Assembly (NCBI GenBank): GCA_023515795.1
Contig: JALGPX010000166.1
Location: 1 to 22,985, forward strand
Direction of reading: 5' to 3'
DNA from: Amoeboaphelidium occidentale
Lineage: Eukaryota > Aphelidiomycota > Aphelidea
Length of the DNA stretch: 22,985 bases
Every line of letters starts with the position of its first letter. The stretch's first letter is position 1. Made by a program: the position numbers and the translations under genes. The notes below the pieces were generated by a model. That model was given only the letters and a program-made list of their open reading frames with translations, made no database searches and was not told the DNA's origin. This document shows positions 1 through 8,183 of the stretch, in pieces.

Positions 1-699
1 TCCTGGCCACAGCTACCAATGGCCAACGTTACTGACTCTGGATCTTGATCAATTAATAGAGACTTAAATTGCTGATATATACACTTCATTGTGGACTCGC
101 TGCCTAGTAGCCTCGCACAAGAAATCATTTTTTCACCAACTGAAACGCTCATGCGCAAGTGTCTATTTAAGGTGTCGCTTTCTTTCAGCCGTGATTACCT
201 ACTGCCATTGCGCCCTCGCCTGACCTAGCCATCCAACAGCGGTAACAGAAACGAACTTCTAGATTGAACTGTACCTTGACTTCTACAACTGTTGATACTC
301 TACGGTTATGTTAGAGATCATTGGGGAGATTCTATTAAGTCATAGAACCACGAAAATTAAAAGTTCAAAATTCTTCTCTACACTAAGACAATGAGCATCC
401 AACAGCTAAAAGATACAGTTGAGGTAGGAATGGCTACTATTCAGCCGGAGTTTACTTTATAAAAGATGCAGACTGGGAAAGCTGAGGAGGATCTGCGTAA
501 TGCTATTAAGAAGGAACAGTAAAATGAAATTTAAAGAAAGTTGCTGACGATTCAGCGTGTTGTTTCAAATGCTTTTTTTGCTGGTGTTTTATGATCCCGA
601 ATATTTATGCTTAGTAGGAGCTGTGGAGTATCTTCAAGCAAGCGCCATTGATAGGCACTAACCAACTTGATTAAGATCAGGGAAATCCAATGTCTTGTT
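1..699. other. Gene-poor region with a weak decayed coding trace
   Basis: No intact gene is visible. A TATA-like CTATTTAAGG lies at 163-172 and an ATG at 391 opens only 23 codons (beginning MSIQQLKDTVEVGM). Downstream plus-strand sequence still has a protein-like look (for example KAEEDLRNAIKKEQ around 480-520) but no sustained frame. This could be the promoter and 5' end of a dead gene or retroelement; nothing identifies it. Confidence 0.35.
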
Positions 700-1046
700 T
701 GAGTACATTTCATTCGCGAAACAATTGGCTTCAAAGGACACCGATTCGTAAGAGTTAAAAGATCGGAAACACTCGGACACTCCCTCAGTTCTTTAGCATT
801 TCTATACATTTTCAAACGCCGTATTTCAGCTTCTTATCCAAATAGACGTCCTGGATTTCTATCTTAGAACAANTGAGTACATTTCATTCGCAAAACAAAT
901 GGCTTCAAAGGACATCGATTCGTAAGAGTTAAAAGATCGGGAACACTGGGACACTCCCTCAGCTCTTTAGCATTTCTATACATTTTCAAACGCCGTATTT
1001 CAGCTTCTTATCCAAATAGACGTCCTGGATTTCTATCTTAGAACAA
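700..1046. repeat. 173-bp near-identical direct duplication around an N
   Basis: Bases 700-872 and 874-1046 are the same 173-bp sequence with only a few substitutions. They are separated by the single N at 873. The exact abutment against an N suggests overlapping contig ends or haplotype copies that were joined without merging, rather than a biological tandem repeat. Confidence 0.85.
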
Positions 1047-1107
1047 AACATATATCGCGCTTACATCTTTGACTTTTAAAATAATTGGATCTTGAAACAA
1101 AGATCTC

Positions 1108-1388
1108 GCAAATGTCCCCTCAAAGCCTGCCGCCAGAGGTGTTACCTAATCAAGTATTGCATAACTTTTCTTAAAGAACAATTAAATCTTTGCCAAATTC
1201 TTCTACGCGAATGCCTAAAACAAGTTTAAACAACTTGGACTGCAGTCCGAACCATCAAAAGAATCTGAGCCTGAACGCTTTGGCTGCGATATTCGCAATG
1301 TTTTTGCTCCCGCTTCATTGTTGCGGGAATCACTAGTAAAAGCGAGCTTGAACATTGGCTTGAGTGTCTAGACATTGCTGAGACTATG
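1108..1388 (+). pseudogene. Decayed coding trace, unknown protein
   Basis: From about 1108 a plus-strand frame begins MSPQSLPPEVLPNQVLHNF, which faintly recalls the start of an F-box domain (LPPEV followed by a hydrophobic helix), but the frame is soon closed. In the 3' part, another frame reads without stops through SEPSKESEPERFGCDIRNVF up to the end near 1371. No family can be assigned with confidence and the piece is broken several times. Parts of it recur at 1390-1454 and 2817-2961 beside N joins, so its copy number is uncertain. Confidence 0.25.
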
Positions 1389-1454
1389 NACTGCAGTCCG
1401 AACCATCAAAAGAATCTGAGCCTGAACGCTTTGGCTGCGATATTCGCAATGTTT
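1239..1454. repeat. 65-bp duplication beside an N
   Basis: Bases 1239-1303 recur at 1390-1454, immediately after the N at 1389. A third, longer copy of the same source sequence (1244-1388, 145 bp) is found at 2817-2961, immediately after another N. The pattern points to contig ends of one locus placed several times. Confidence 0.8.
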
Positions 1455-1597
1455 AGGTTAGGGGCGTAAGGTTGTTTATTGAATAAATATGCTTGTACAT
1501 AAGTAACAATTCCAACAGGCTGCGAACACAGAAACCAGATGTTTGATCGTGGCCACTATATCGGGCCTGGAGTAAAAAACTTAAATTGTCCGAGTGA
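1455..1597 (-). other. Possible LTR edge (minus strand)
   Basis: Read on the minus strand, a TGTTGGAATTGTTAC start at 1517 is followed by an AATAAA-bearing stretch (TTCAATAAACAACC). The opening is like the TGTTGGAATA start of the repeats at 8034 and 22768 and like many copia-type LTRs, but no partner end is seen. Low-confidence fossil. Confidence 0.25.
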
Positions 1598-1598
1598 N

Positions 1599-2578
1599 AA
1601 AAAACCTAGAACGTGCTCTACGCTTGTTTCATAAACTGTTTCACTGGGAATTGTAGACCGGGGGTGTCCCGCCACATAGCCGATGCGGTTACAGAGAACT
1701 TTATGCGGATTATATCTGTGAAATGATCTAGTCGTTGTCTGAAACAATTGGTTTTGAAGATGATCCGCGGTCTAATTAATTAGTTGTAAAGTCTTGCTTT
1801 AACTTGAGATTCAAAGTTCCTTCGGATCAATGGGACTTTGACAATTTAAAAAGCTATACCACTATTTTGTGCGTTGTCGATAAAGAAATCGGAGATGTTT
1901 TAATCCAGAGGGGTTCTTGATAAGTGATCACAGTTTGAATGTAACAATTGAAATAGTGAGTGCTGAATGTTCATATGCCTTTAGAAAAGCTTGTCAGAAG
2001 ATTCTATTCTCAGTCGAGTTTGTATCTAAGGATAGTGAAAGTGTTCCAGGAGCGAGAGAAGCTTTTCAAGTAACTGCTGAGTTTTCTTCATAATGATCTC
2101 CCCGAGTTGAATGCGACGAACTTAACGATAAGTTCAGGATTGTAACTCATGTTATCAACAATATGAAGAGAGCCGAAGAACGAAACTATGATGATGTAGT
2201 CAGTCATTAAAAAGTTATCAAGGTTGAAAAGTGCTTCAAACGAGACTGTGCTTGCGTTGTGCGGCTAGTTGATAATAAAAACGCTTCGTTTACTCCAAGT
2301 TTTCGACAGTCTGTTTGAGAATTAGACTTTGAAATTGACTCTGGTTGCTATTTAGTTTGTTCTAGAAGAGATAGGCGAGAACAGGAGCTATTAGATTCGC
2401 TTTAAGATCATCCTGTTAACGCATGCTAAATAAAACAGAGTCAATTGGAGGAATGAATACACTCTTCTCCTTAAGTGGCTACTGCGCAAGTCGTGTTAAA
2501 TCTTAAAACTGCGATTTGCGATTTCCGAAAGCCGCGCGTGACTCAGCTGATCAGAATTCTTTTTGTTTCCGAAATGAG
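1599..2578. repeat. 980-bp block, copy 1
   Basis: This block is present again at 3034-4013 with identical length (980 bp). The outer portions (about the first 500 bp and the last 200 bp) are essentially identical, whereas a central part (about 2105-2390 versus 3540-3825) differs at many positions. The copy starts directly after the N at 1598. Copy 1 continues into the gene fragment at 2574, copy 2 stops being similar at its GAAATGAG end. Either diverged haplotypes/paralogues with homogenised ends, or an assembly product. Confidence 0.9.
1748..2432 (+). pseudogene. Decayed unknown protein gene inside the 980-bp block, copy 1
   Basis: The plus strand holds long protein-like stretches, for example SDQWDFDNLKSYTTILCVVD near 1826-1885 and ECSYAFRKACQKILFSVEFV near 1965-2025, then NDKFRIVTHVINNMKRAEER near 2125-2185. 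They lie on the same strand in consistent order, broken by about six interruptions. I recognise no family. The divergence between this copy and the one at about 3184-3868 is concentrated in the 3' half of the trace. Confidence 0.4.
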
Positions 2579-2815
2579 TGAGAAACGTAAACTTGGCGAT
2601 ATTGGGCTGGATCCACAAGAAGATGAAGGACCAAGTCGTAGAACACCTGCGCCACCAGTCAATCCACCTGCAGGTAAGACTCTTCTGCTTCTGTGTGCTT
2701 TAATCCATCTTAGCCGATGAATTTAAGGCTTTATTTCAATTTCCGCCACAAACACTTAACTGGCCTTCTTCACGTCAGCCAGTGCAGCCACGAACAGAGC
2801 CAGAACAGCGTCAAA
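2574..2815 (+). CDS. 5' part of an unknown gene with a 40-bp intron
   Basis: An ATG at 2574 (sequence MSEKRKLGDIGLDPQEDEGP) opens a 33-codon first exon ending at 2673. A GTAAGA donor at 2674 and a TTAG acceptor ending at 2713 give a 40-bp intron. The second exon continues in frame with ADEFKALFQFPPQTLNW and a proline/glutamine-rich stretch to the N at 2816, where the gene is cut. The lysine/arginine-rich start and acidic, proline-rich composition suggest a disordered N-terminal region of a larger protein. Family unknown. The splice model is supported by both reading frames staying open and by canonical splice ends; the very short intron is unusual for most lineages. The sequence upstream (to 2573) is repeated before 4013, where the coding part is absent. 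Confidence 0.45.
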
Positions 2816-2816
2816 N

Positions 2817-2961
2817 AGTCCGAACCATCAAAAGAATCTGAGCCTGAACGCTTTGGCTGCGATATTCGCAATGTTTTTGCTCCCGCTTCATTGTTGCGGG
2901 AATCACTAGTAAAAGCGAGCTTGAACATTGGCTTGAGTGTCTAGACATTGCTGAGACTATG
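2817..2961 (+). repeat. 145-bp duplicate of 1244-1388
   Basis: Identical to 1244-1388 and starting directly after the N at 2816. After 2961 the sequence becomes unique (to 3033), so this join is the only place where the sequence downstream of 1388 is seen without an N. Confidence 0.85.
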
Positions 2962-3033
2962 TAGTACAGAGCCCTTCAACATGAATAATTGATGGTATTC
3001 ATTGTGTAGTTGCTTGTGATTTAATGGATTATG

Positions 3034-4013
3034 AAAAAACCTAGAACGTGCTCTACGCTTGTTTCATAAACTGTTTCACTGGGAATTGTAGACCGGGGGT
3101 GTCCCGCCACATAGCCGATGCGGTTACAGAGAACTTTATGCGGATTATATCTGTGAAATGATCTAGTCGTTGTCTGAAACAATTGGTTTTGAAGATGATC
3201 CGCGGTCTAATTAATTAGTTGTAAAGTCTTGCTTTAACTTGAGATTCAAAGTTCCTTCGGATCAATGGGACTTTGACAATTTAAAAAGCTATACCACTAT
3301 TTTGTGCGTTGTCGATAAAGAAATCGGAGATGTTTTAATCCAGAGGGGTTCTTGATAAGTGATCACAGTTTGAATGTAACAATTGAAATAGTGAGTGCTG
3401 AATGTTCATATGCCTTTAGAAAAGCTTGTCAGAAGATTCTATTCTCAGTCGAGTTTGTATCTAAGGATAGTGAAAGTGTTCCAGGAGCGAGAGAAGCTTT
3501 TCAAGTAACTGCTGAGTTTTCTTCATAATGATCTCCCCGAGTTGTATGCGTGGAGCTTAACGATAAGTTCAAAGTAGAAACGAGTGTGATCAACAATGCG
3601 AAGGGAGCCAAAGAAGGAAAGTATGATGATGTAGTCAGTCATCACAAAGTTATCAAGGTTGAAACGTTCTTCAAAGGAGACTGAGCTTGCGTTGTGTGGC
3701 TGATTGATAATAAAAACGCTTCGCTTACTCCAAGTTTTCGACAGCCTTTTTGAGAATTGGACTTTGAAATTGACTCTACTTGCTATTTAGTTTGTTCCAG
3801 AAGAGATAGGCAAGAACAGGAGCTATTAGATTCGCTTTAAGATCATCCTGTTAACGCATGCTAAATAAAACAGAGTCAATTGGAGGAATGAATACACTCT
3901 TCTCCTTAAGTGGCTACTGCGCAAGTCGTGTTAAATCTTAAAACTGCGATTTGCGATTTCCGAAAGCCGCGCGTGACTCAGCTGATCAGAATTCTTTTTG
4001 TTTCCGAAATGAG
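3034..4013. repeat. 980-bp block, copy 2
   Basis: Second copy of 1599-2578, including a copy of the decayed unknown gene (about 3184-3868). Similarity ends exactly at 4013, where a run of G begins. No N marks this end, so this copy is the better supported of the two. Confidence 0.9.
3184..3868 (+). pseudogene. Decayed unknown protein gene inside the 980-bp block, copy 2
   Basis: Same trace as at 1748-2432. The 5' two thirds match the first copy nearly base for base, while the segment from about 3540 differs at many sites, including in-frame amino acid replacements. It is likewise broken about six times. Function unknown. Confidence 0.4.
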
Positions 4014-4401
4014 GGGGGGTTATAGTGTATGAGATTTTAACACAAAAATATATGCAGATCAGGGGAAGATCTACGCGTCACGCGTCACGCGTCAAACCAT
4101 GTACGCGGTAAGGGTGCATACATTGTGATGTCATTTGGTCACGTGATGCTAATGCTGGCTTCAAATGGGTGTCTGCAGCGATTTTCTAAAATGCAACATT
4201 CATGTGGAACGCGTTGAACCACTAGTAACTTAATATAATTTCTACTTTTATACTTAACTTGAAAGCAAACTGTTGGCATTTTGAAACGTCTGCGAATTCT
4301 ATTGTTAGACAAACTGCAAAGGAAACATTATATATTACCAGTTTATCAAGCTTTTTATAATCTGAAACGAAGAATGCTTCCCCATATTTTCAATCACAAA
4401 C
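4014..4401. promoter_or_regulatory. Intergenic region upstream of the RING gene with MluI-box-like motifs
   Basis: No gene is seen. Three tandem ACGCGTC heptamers occupy 4073-4093, a further TACGCGG lies near 4102 and an isolated ACGCGT at 4209-4214. In fungi ACGCGT is the MCB element bound by MBF at G1/S promoters; that role here is inference. The ATG of the RING gene follows at 4402, with an A/T-rich run (TATATATTACC) near 4330. Confidence 0.4.
4073..4093. repeat. Three tandem ACGCGTC units
   Basis: Perfect 7-bp unit repeated three times without spacing, each containing the ACGCGT palindrome. A BglII-like AGATCT precedes it at 4068-4073. Confidence 0.9.
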
Positions 4402-4791
4402 ATGACTTGCACTGGCGATGGAATGTGTCTACAACAAACTGACACCGACGAATATGTTTCATCAGAATGTGCTCACAATTGTGAACCAATTAAATGCCCC
4501 AACTATGAAATGTGTGGCGCAAAGTTGCCACTATGTATTTTGCGTTGTCATAGGGGTTGTTGCGGAAATTGTGCTGCATCGTTTGCTGGGCCGTTAGAAT
4601 TTATTACTAAATCTGATGAATGCTTTATGTGTCTTGAAGACCACTCATTGTTCGTTAAGTTGCAGCAATGTACTCACCATATGTGTTGCAAGTGTTTTAG
4701 CCAACACTGCGGGTGGTTTTATGATGAAGATCAAGAACAAACTGTTGAAAGATGCCCTCTGTGTAGAAGACCACACGTCAGCCACTGGTGA
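4402..4791 (+). CDS. RING-type zinc-finger protein with N-terminal Cys-rich domain
   Basis: A 129-aa intronless protein. Residues 32-57 form a first cysteine cluster (CPNYEMCGAKLP ... CHRGCCGNC), followed by a RING-like domain at 74-121: C74/C77, then CTHHMCCKCF (C90, H92/H93, C95/C96, C98), and a final CPLC (118-121). This order of a CPN..CG.K.P / CH.G.C..C module and a RING is, from memory, shared with small RING proteins of some protists, fungi and large DNA viruses; the family is known mainly as putative E3 ubiquitin ligases. There is no membrane segment. The stop at 4789-4791 is followed at 4803-4808 by AATAAA, so the transcript probably ends very close. Sure of the zinc finger, unsure whether the gene is host or virus-derived. 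Confidence 0.7.
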   Translation: MTCTGDGMCLQQTDTDEYVSSECAHNCEPIKCPNYEMCGAKLPLCILRCHRGCCGNCAASFAGPLEFITKSDECFMCLEDHSLFVKLQQCTHHMCCKCFSQHCGWFYDEDQEQTVERCPLCRRPHVSHW

Positions 4792-4802
4792 CTATGGTTT
4801 TA

Positions 4803-4808
4803 AATAAA
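4803..4808 (+). terminator. Poly(A) signal AATAAA of the RING gene
   Basis: AATAAA 12 bases past the stop codon. Confidence 0.55.
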
Positions 4809-5231
4809 AACGTGCAAGAGTGTATCAAACCAGTATTAACGTTTCAAGTTTTGTTGATTGTTTCTCCAAACCCCTTAATGTCATTACAAGCCAATATAAA
4901 ACTTGATCCCATAGAGTTTTACCAAAGGCTCTGCCAAGGTAATCGTGTTTTCCAACAGCAGGATGATGTTCTGCTGCAGGATTATGATGGACAGCTAAAT
5001 TACTTATTTAGTTTAAATATTCAAATGAGAAGTCTGTTTTGGTCAAGCGATTTAGCTTCGTATACCAATTAAAGCGTTACAAAGAGGGCGGTTCAGTAAA
5101 TGTTTGTATAATTGCTTAAATTATCCACTAATTCTATTACGATAGGTTTTAAAAATGCTTTTTGTTGTTCATGGAAATTACAATGAATCTGTGTGCTCAA
5201 CTTATCAAATTAATAATCCTTTCATTTATGA
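4809..5231. other. A/T-rich intergenic region
   Basis: Overlapping open frames exist (about 4788-5072 plus) but they start inside the RING gene's 3' end and run past its poly(A) signal. I see no domain or repeat. Confidence 0.5.
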
Positions 5232-5274
5232 TTTATTTAAACCGATAAACCTCTTTCTTGTTTCTTTTCTTGGC

Positions 5275-5577
5275 TTACTGTCGACGCAGAATTCTTCTAA
5301 ATGTGTCAATAAAGTCGTAAATTGCCTGAAAATATCGAACCAATTGCCCCCTGCGAGTCCTGACATACACTGAAGAAGGTGCATGAACTGCGTCGATTCT
5401 AGCAATGTTGACATCAATAATACCTTGCACAGCTGTAAATTGTCTTTCAAAATTTGGGCGAGTTGCTTGCATAATTTCCGCGATTTCTGGAATTCCTTCC
5501 TCTGGAAGAGTAGGAACTACTTTACCAATTCGTTGAGCGTTTTCTCGAAACGATGTACCCCTGTAAGGCAAGCACAT
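5275..5577 (-). CDS. Small unknown helical protein (about 100 aa)
   Basis: The minus-strand frame from an ATG at 5577 encodes 100 aa. It has a proline-bearing middle (TLPEEGIPEIAEIM) followed by a predicted amphipathic, basic C-terminus (FIDTFRRILRRQ). No known motif is seen. An AATAAA on the minus strand (5232-5237) lies about 40 bp after the stop, as for the recognised genes of this window, which is the main support. A second ATG in another frame lies at 5594 with TTGCCTTACAG between, which resembles a splice acceptor, so the true 5' end may be different. Size and compactness are similar to the 118-aa gene at 12147-12503 but no clear sequence similarity is seen. Confidence 0.45.
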   Translation of the reverse strand: MCLPYRGTSFRENAQRIGKVVPTLPEEGIPEIAEIMQATRPNFERQFTAVQGIIDVNIARIDAVHAPSSVYVRTRRGQLVRYFQAIYDFIDTFRRILRRQ

Positions 5578-5843
5578 GATCCAGTCCGACTCATCTTAAG
5601 ACGGCCTAATCGCATACTTTTGGATGAAAGCAATCATGAGTTTGATCCACACTAAAACCATTTAAATATGATGTTGAGCTACTAAATAATTTAATATATC
5701 CTATCTGATTTTTAGAAAAGGAGTAACAACAAATAATACAAATGATATGATGGTTAGATTAGGTCTTCAATATTCAATGAATACCCCAAATGCATTTGTG
5801 CCAAGGCAAAATCATTCTTGACCAATAAAAAAATTTTTTTTCC

Positions 5844-6926
5844 ATGGCACAGCCACTGGACGATGACCTACTGCAGCAATTTGGCGCCTTGTCAATGGGC
5901 CCAAAAATTGACTCGAAATGCTTGACATATGCTGCCTGGCTTGGTCAACCGGATGGTTGTTACCTGGAGCCAGAAAAGTTGACAAAGGAATTACTTACGG
6001 ATATATACTTAAAGAAGGTCAAATTCATTTCTGTCGCTGCTGCGCCAAAAGAATTGCCGATATACAAGAAGCCTATTAAGGTCATTGATATTGTTCCATT
6101 TAATGAAAAAGTACCGCCTTGCCCCAAGCCGAATATTTTGCTTGCGGTCGCCTCATTATTCAGCCTGTGTGCCAAGAAATCAACGAACCCGACATCTGCA
6201 CAGTTGATTGAGTCCCTTTCTAAGTACAAGTTTATAATGCCAAGAAAACCTTTGAAAGCTTTGATGACTGATATTCGTGACTTTGATACATACGCCTTAA
6301 GATTTTCCACGGATTCTCCTTTGTTCATTGATCGTGCTTCCAGCTATCCTACAAATCCGGGTGCAATTGGAATGCAATTTGAGGACAAGGTTAGTGCCAA
6401 GATAGGAGGCATCTTTCGTTTCTATGGTGTCTTCGAGTTAAAGCTCAGCAAGGATACTACGGTTCTTGTTACCGGAGAAGTTGATGCGGTAGATGACGGC
6501 GGCAGATCGGTTGAGATTAAGACGAAGCCAGCTTGGGCTAAGAACTCAGACTCTGTTCGTGATCTTCAAACTTGGGTGCAAGCTTCCATTGCAGATGCGA
6601 GCTGTATTATCACCGGCAAATTTAATGCGGCGTATGGTGACAAGAATGGTCCGGTGCATTTTGATCCAAAATTGATTTCCAGTGAAACCACCGATAAGTA
6701 TGGAAACCTTCCAAATCTATCAAAGGAAAGGGCTATCAAGACAGTTTTGAACCTTTTAAATGAGATTGATAAGGGCTGTTCCGAAACTGGCTGTGTATAC
6801 CGAATTAAAAGTAATGCAGCCGGAGGTGGAATTAAAATGACAAAGCTGAGTGCCAACGACTATACGTTTCCGATTTCAAATAAGGTGATCGAGACTCTAG
6901 CAGATATTGTGGTAGGAAAACAATAA
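5844..6926 (+). CDS. DXO/Rai1-like decapping nuclease (PD-(D/E)XK fold)
   Basis: A 360-aa intronless ORF. The middle carries, in the right order and spacing for the DXO/Rai1 family, GMQFE (176-180), GEVDAVD (211-217), VEIKTK (223-228) and LQTWVQAS (241-248). In that family the corresponding acidic residues and lysine (here E180, E212, D214, E224, K226) bind the metal, and the W..QS motif binds RNA. Members remove incomplete, NAD or other non-canonical caps and degrade the RNA 5' to 3'. Length fits (family about 350-450 aa). The N-terminal third has no obvious motif. The ATG at 5844 has a CCATGG context after an A/T run. The stop TAA overlaps an AATAAA signal (6922-6927). Other PD-(D/E)XK nucleases remain possible. 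Assignment is by motif recognition only. Confidence 0.55.
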   Translation: MAQPLDDDLLQQFGALSMGPKIDSKCLTYAAWLGQPDGCYLEPEKLTKELLTDIYLKKVKFISVAAAPKELPIYKKPIKVIDIVPFNEKVPPCPKPNILLAVASLFSLCAKKSTNPTSAQLIESLSKYKFIMPRKPLKALMTDIRDFDTYALRFSTDSPLFIDRASSYPTNPGAIGMQFEDKVSAKIGGIFRFYGVFELKLSKDTTVLVTGEVDAVDDGGRSVEIKTKPAWAKNSDSVRDLQTWVQASIADASCIITGKFNAAYGDKNGPVHFDPKLISSETTDKYGNLPNLSKERAIKTVLNLLNEIDKGCSETGCVYRIKSNAAGGGIKMTKLSANDYTFPISNKVIETLADIVVGKQ

Positions 6927-6927
6927 A
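6922..6927 (+). terminator. Poly(A) signal overlapping the DXO-like stop codon
   Basis: AATAAA whose TAA is the stop codon. The same arrangement is seen for the polymerase and GNAT genes. Confidence 0.55.
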
Positions 6928-6984
6928 ACAATACGTGTATTATTTTTTGCTTGGTTTCCTCGTGCTCATACGCTATGTATCTCG

Positions 6985-7600
6985 TTATCTCCGTTTAATC
7001 TTTTTTGAACGATTCGCACGTTCGTAGAACTCTTCATCAGTCATAAACGCATTTGTACACTTAACTTGTTTCACTCTAGATATCAAAGACGGTGCTTTCA
7101 ACTCTTATTGGGAATAACTGAACAAAAAAGGCTTGCGATCACTTTGCGCTTGAATTTCCTCGTGATTGGTGGGTAGAATTCGACTTGGTAATCGTCGGTT
7201 ACGACAGGTTGTCAAACCTGAACACCTTTACTTGCAGCTGCTTTCAAATTTGACTGTTTCAAGGTACTGTCGAACTTGGGATTCGGCTATGCAAACATTT
7301 CCATTCTGTAGCCCGGGAATCGTCAATTTGGAAACTGGAGATAATCATTATCGGACGAATACAAGCTCGGCGCAAATTCCGCTTCTCCCACTGATTATCA
7401 GGATCTTGCCTTGAGGACGCCTCGGATACGATTCGATGGTGTTCATATATCCAAGTGCTCTTATATGAGGAGCGGCGTAAGTGAATTTTCGCTCTCGCAA
7501 CAGTTGGAAAAGCTGTTCACGAGTTTATTTATCACTTCCGTAAATTTGTAACCAAAGCCGAGTCTGCCGAAACGACTGAATCCCTGATACCAACTGCAAA
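6985..7600 (-). pseudogene. Decayed unknown gene, minus strand, convergent with the DXO-like gene
   Basis: One minus-strand frame stays protein-like over about 600 bp: TREQLFQLLRERKFTYAAPH near 7515-7455, a stretch with GKILIISGRSGICAELVF near 7400-7345, then a segment with SQVRQYLETVKFE near 7260, and a lysine/arginine-rich C-terminus TDEEFYERANRSKKIKRR ending with a stop at 6985. The frame never shifts in this span but is closed about five times. I do not recognise the family. The tail ending in a nuclear-localisation-like basic run suggests a nuclear protein. It may be a dead member of the same gene group as its neighbours. Confidence 0.45.
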
Positions 7601-8033
7601 CTTTACATATTGTAAATTACTATCGGTATTTTCGGTTCTAACGGTCTGGAGAATGTTGATCTATTTTGACCTTACAAGAACCACACGAAGTTATTACATC
7701 TGTGAAACACTAATGAGTGATGTGTTGAAAGTATCGCCGCTGAGTAAAAAGATTGATAATTCATTGAGATTAAAACAATTGGATTTATATAAAGCAGATA
7801 AGAGGATACGAGAAAGAGAAGGCATAGAAACCGATAGGAGAGAAAGTAAGAAGAGGAAACGTTGAATTTGTCGCGCGACCTGTTTGAAGTCACCGGATTT
7901 GGAGTCTCTCTTTTTCATATAATTTTCATCCGATGCCCGGAAACGTGCCAAGAGCAGCCAATTCAAACAACAGCAACATGAATTCCTTTAAGGCTAGAGA
8001 TATTTGCATCAGACTGCGTATACCTCTTATCTT
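7601..8033. other. Region without a supported gene
   Basis: Overlapping short frames on both strands (about 7653-7966) show no domain. The plus frame is a lysine/arginine/glutamate run (RIREREGIETDRRESKKRKR), a composition typical of spurious purine-rich ORFs. A GGAGAGAAA near 7837 resembles the box found before three minus-strand genes further right. Confidence 0.5.
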
Positions 8034-8181
8034 TGTTGGGATATTATTATGACAACCCTCAATCATTTAAGAACAATGAACAGAACAATGACTTATAAAT
8101 TAACTCACGTGACCGCACATGGTCACTGACTTAGCCACATTAACCTAAAGCACGCAACCCTAATTAAGCCCTATTCCAACA
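8034..8181. mobile_element. Solo-LTR-like repeat, 148 bp, TGTTGG...CCAACA
   Basis: The segment begins TGTTGGGATATTATTATGAC and ends with CTATTCCAACA, so it has TG...CA termini with short inverted ends, as LTRs do. Its body recurs in the repeat at 22768 in the opposite orientation (for example around CACGTGA and CATGGTCACTGACTTAG), while both also share the first 35 bases or so in the direct orientation. No matching 5-bp target duplication flanks it (ATCTT left, CTATT right). It directly abuts the hAT coding remnant, so it probably inserted in, or recombined with, that transposon. A fossil; LTR kinship is inferred from the ends and the size. Confidence 0.5.
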
Positions 8182-8183
8182 CT

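Noticed and set aside
4788-5072. 94-codon plus-strand ORF after the RING gene
   Set aside because: It starts within the RING gene's last codons and crosses that gene's AATAAA; no domain or promoter supports it.
5560-5571. 12-mer CCCTGTAAGGCA shared with 10165-10176 beside the 35-bp sequence
   Set aside because: Too short and in a different context (inside a minus-strand ORF); likely chance, although both complements look like splice acceptors.
7653-7966. Overlapping ORFs on both strands, one ending in a K/R/E-rich run
   Set aside because: Purine-rich composition makes long open frames by chance; no domain, no poly(A) signal.
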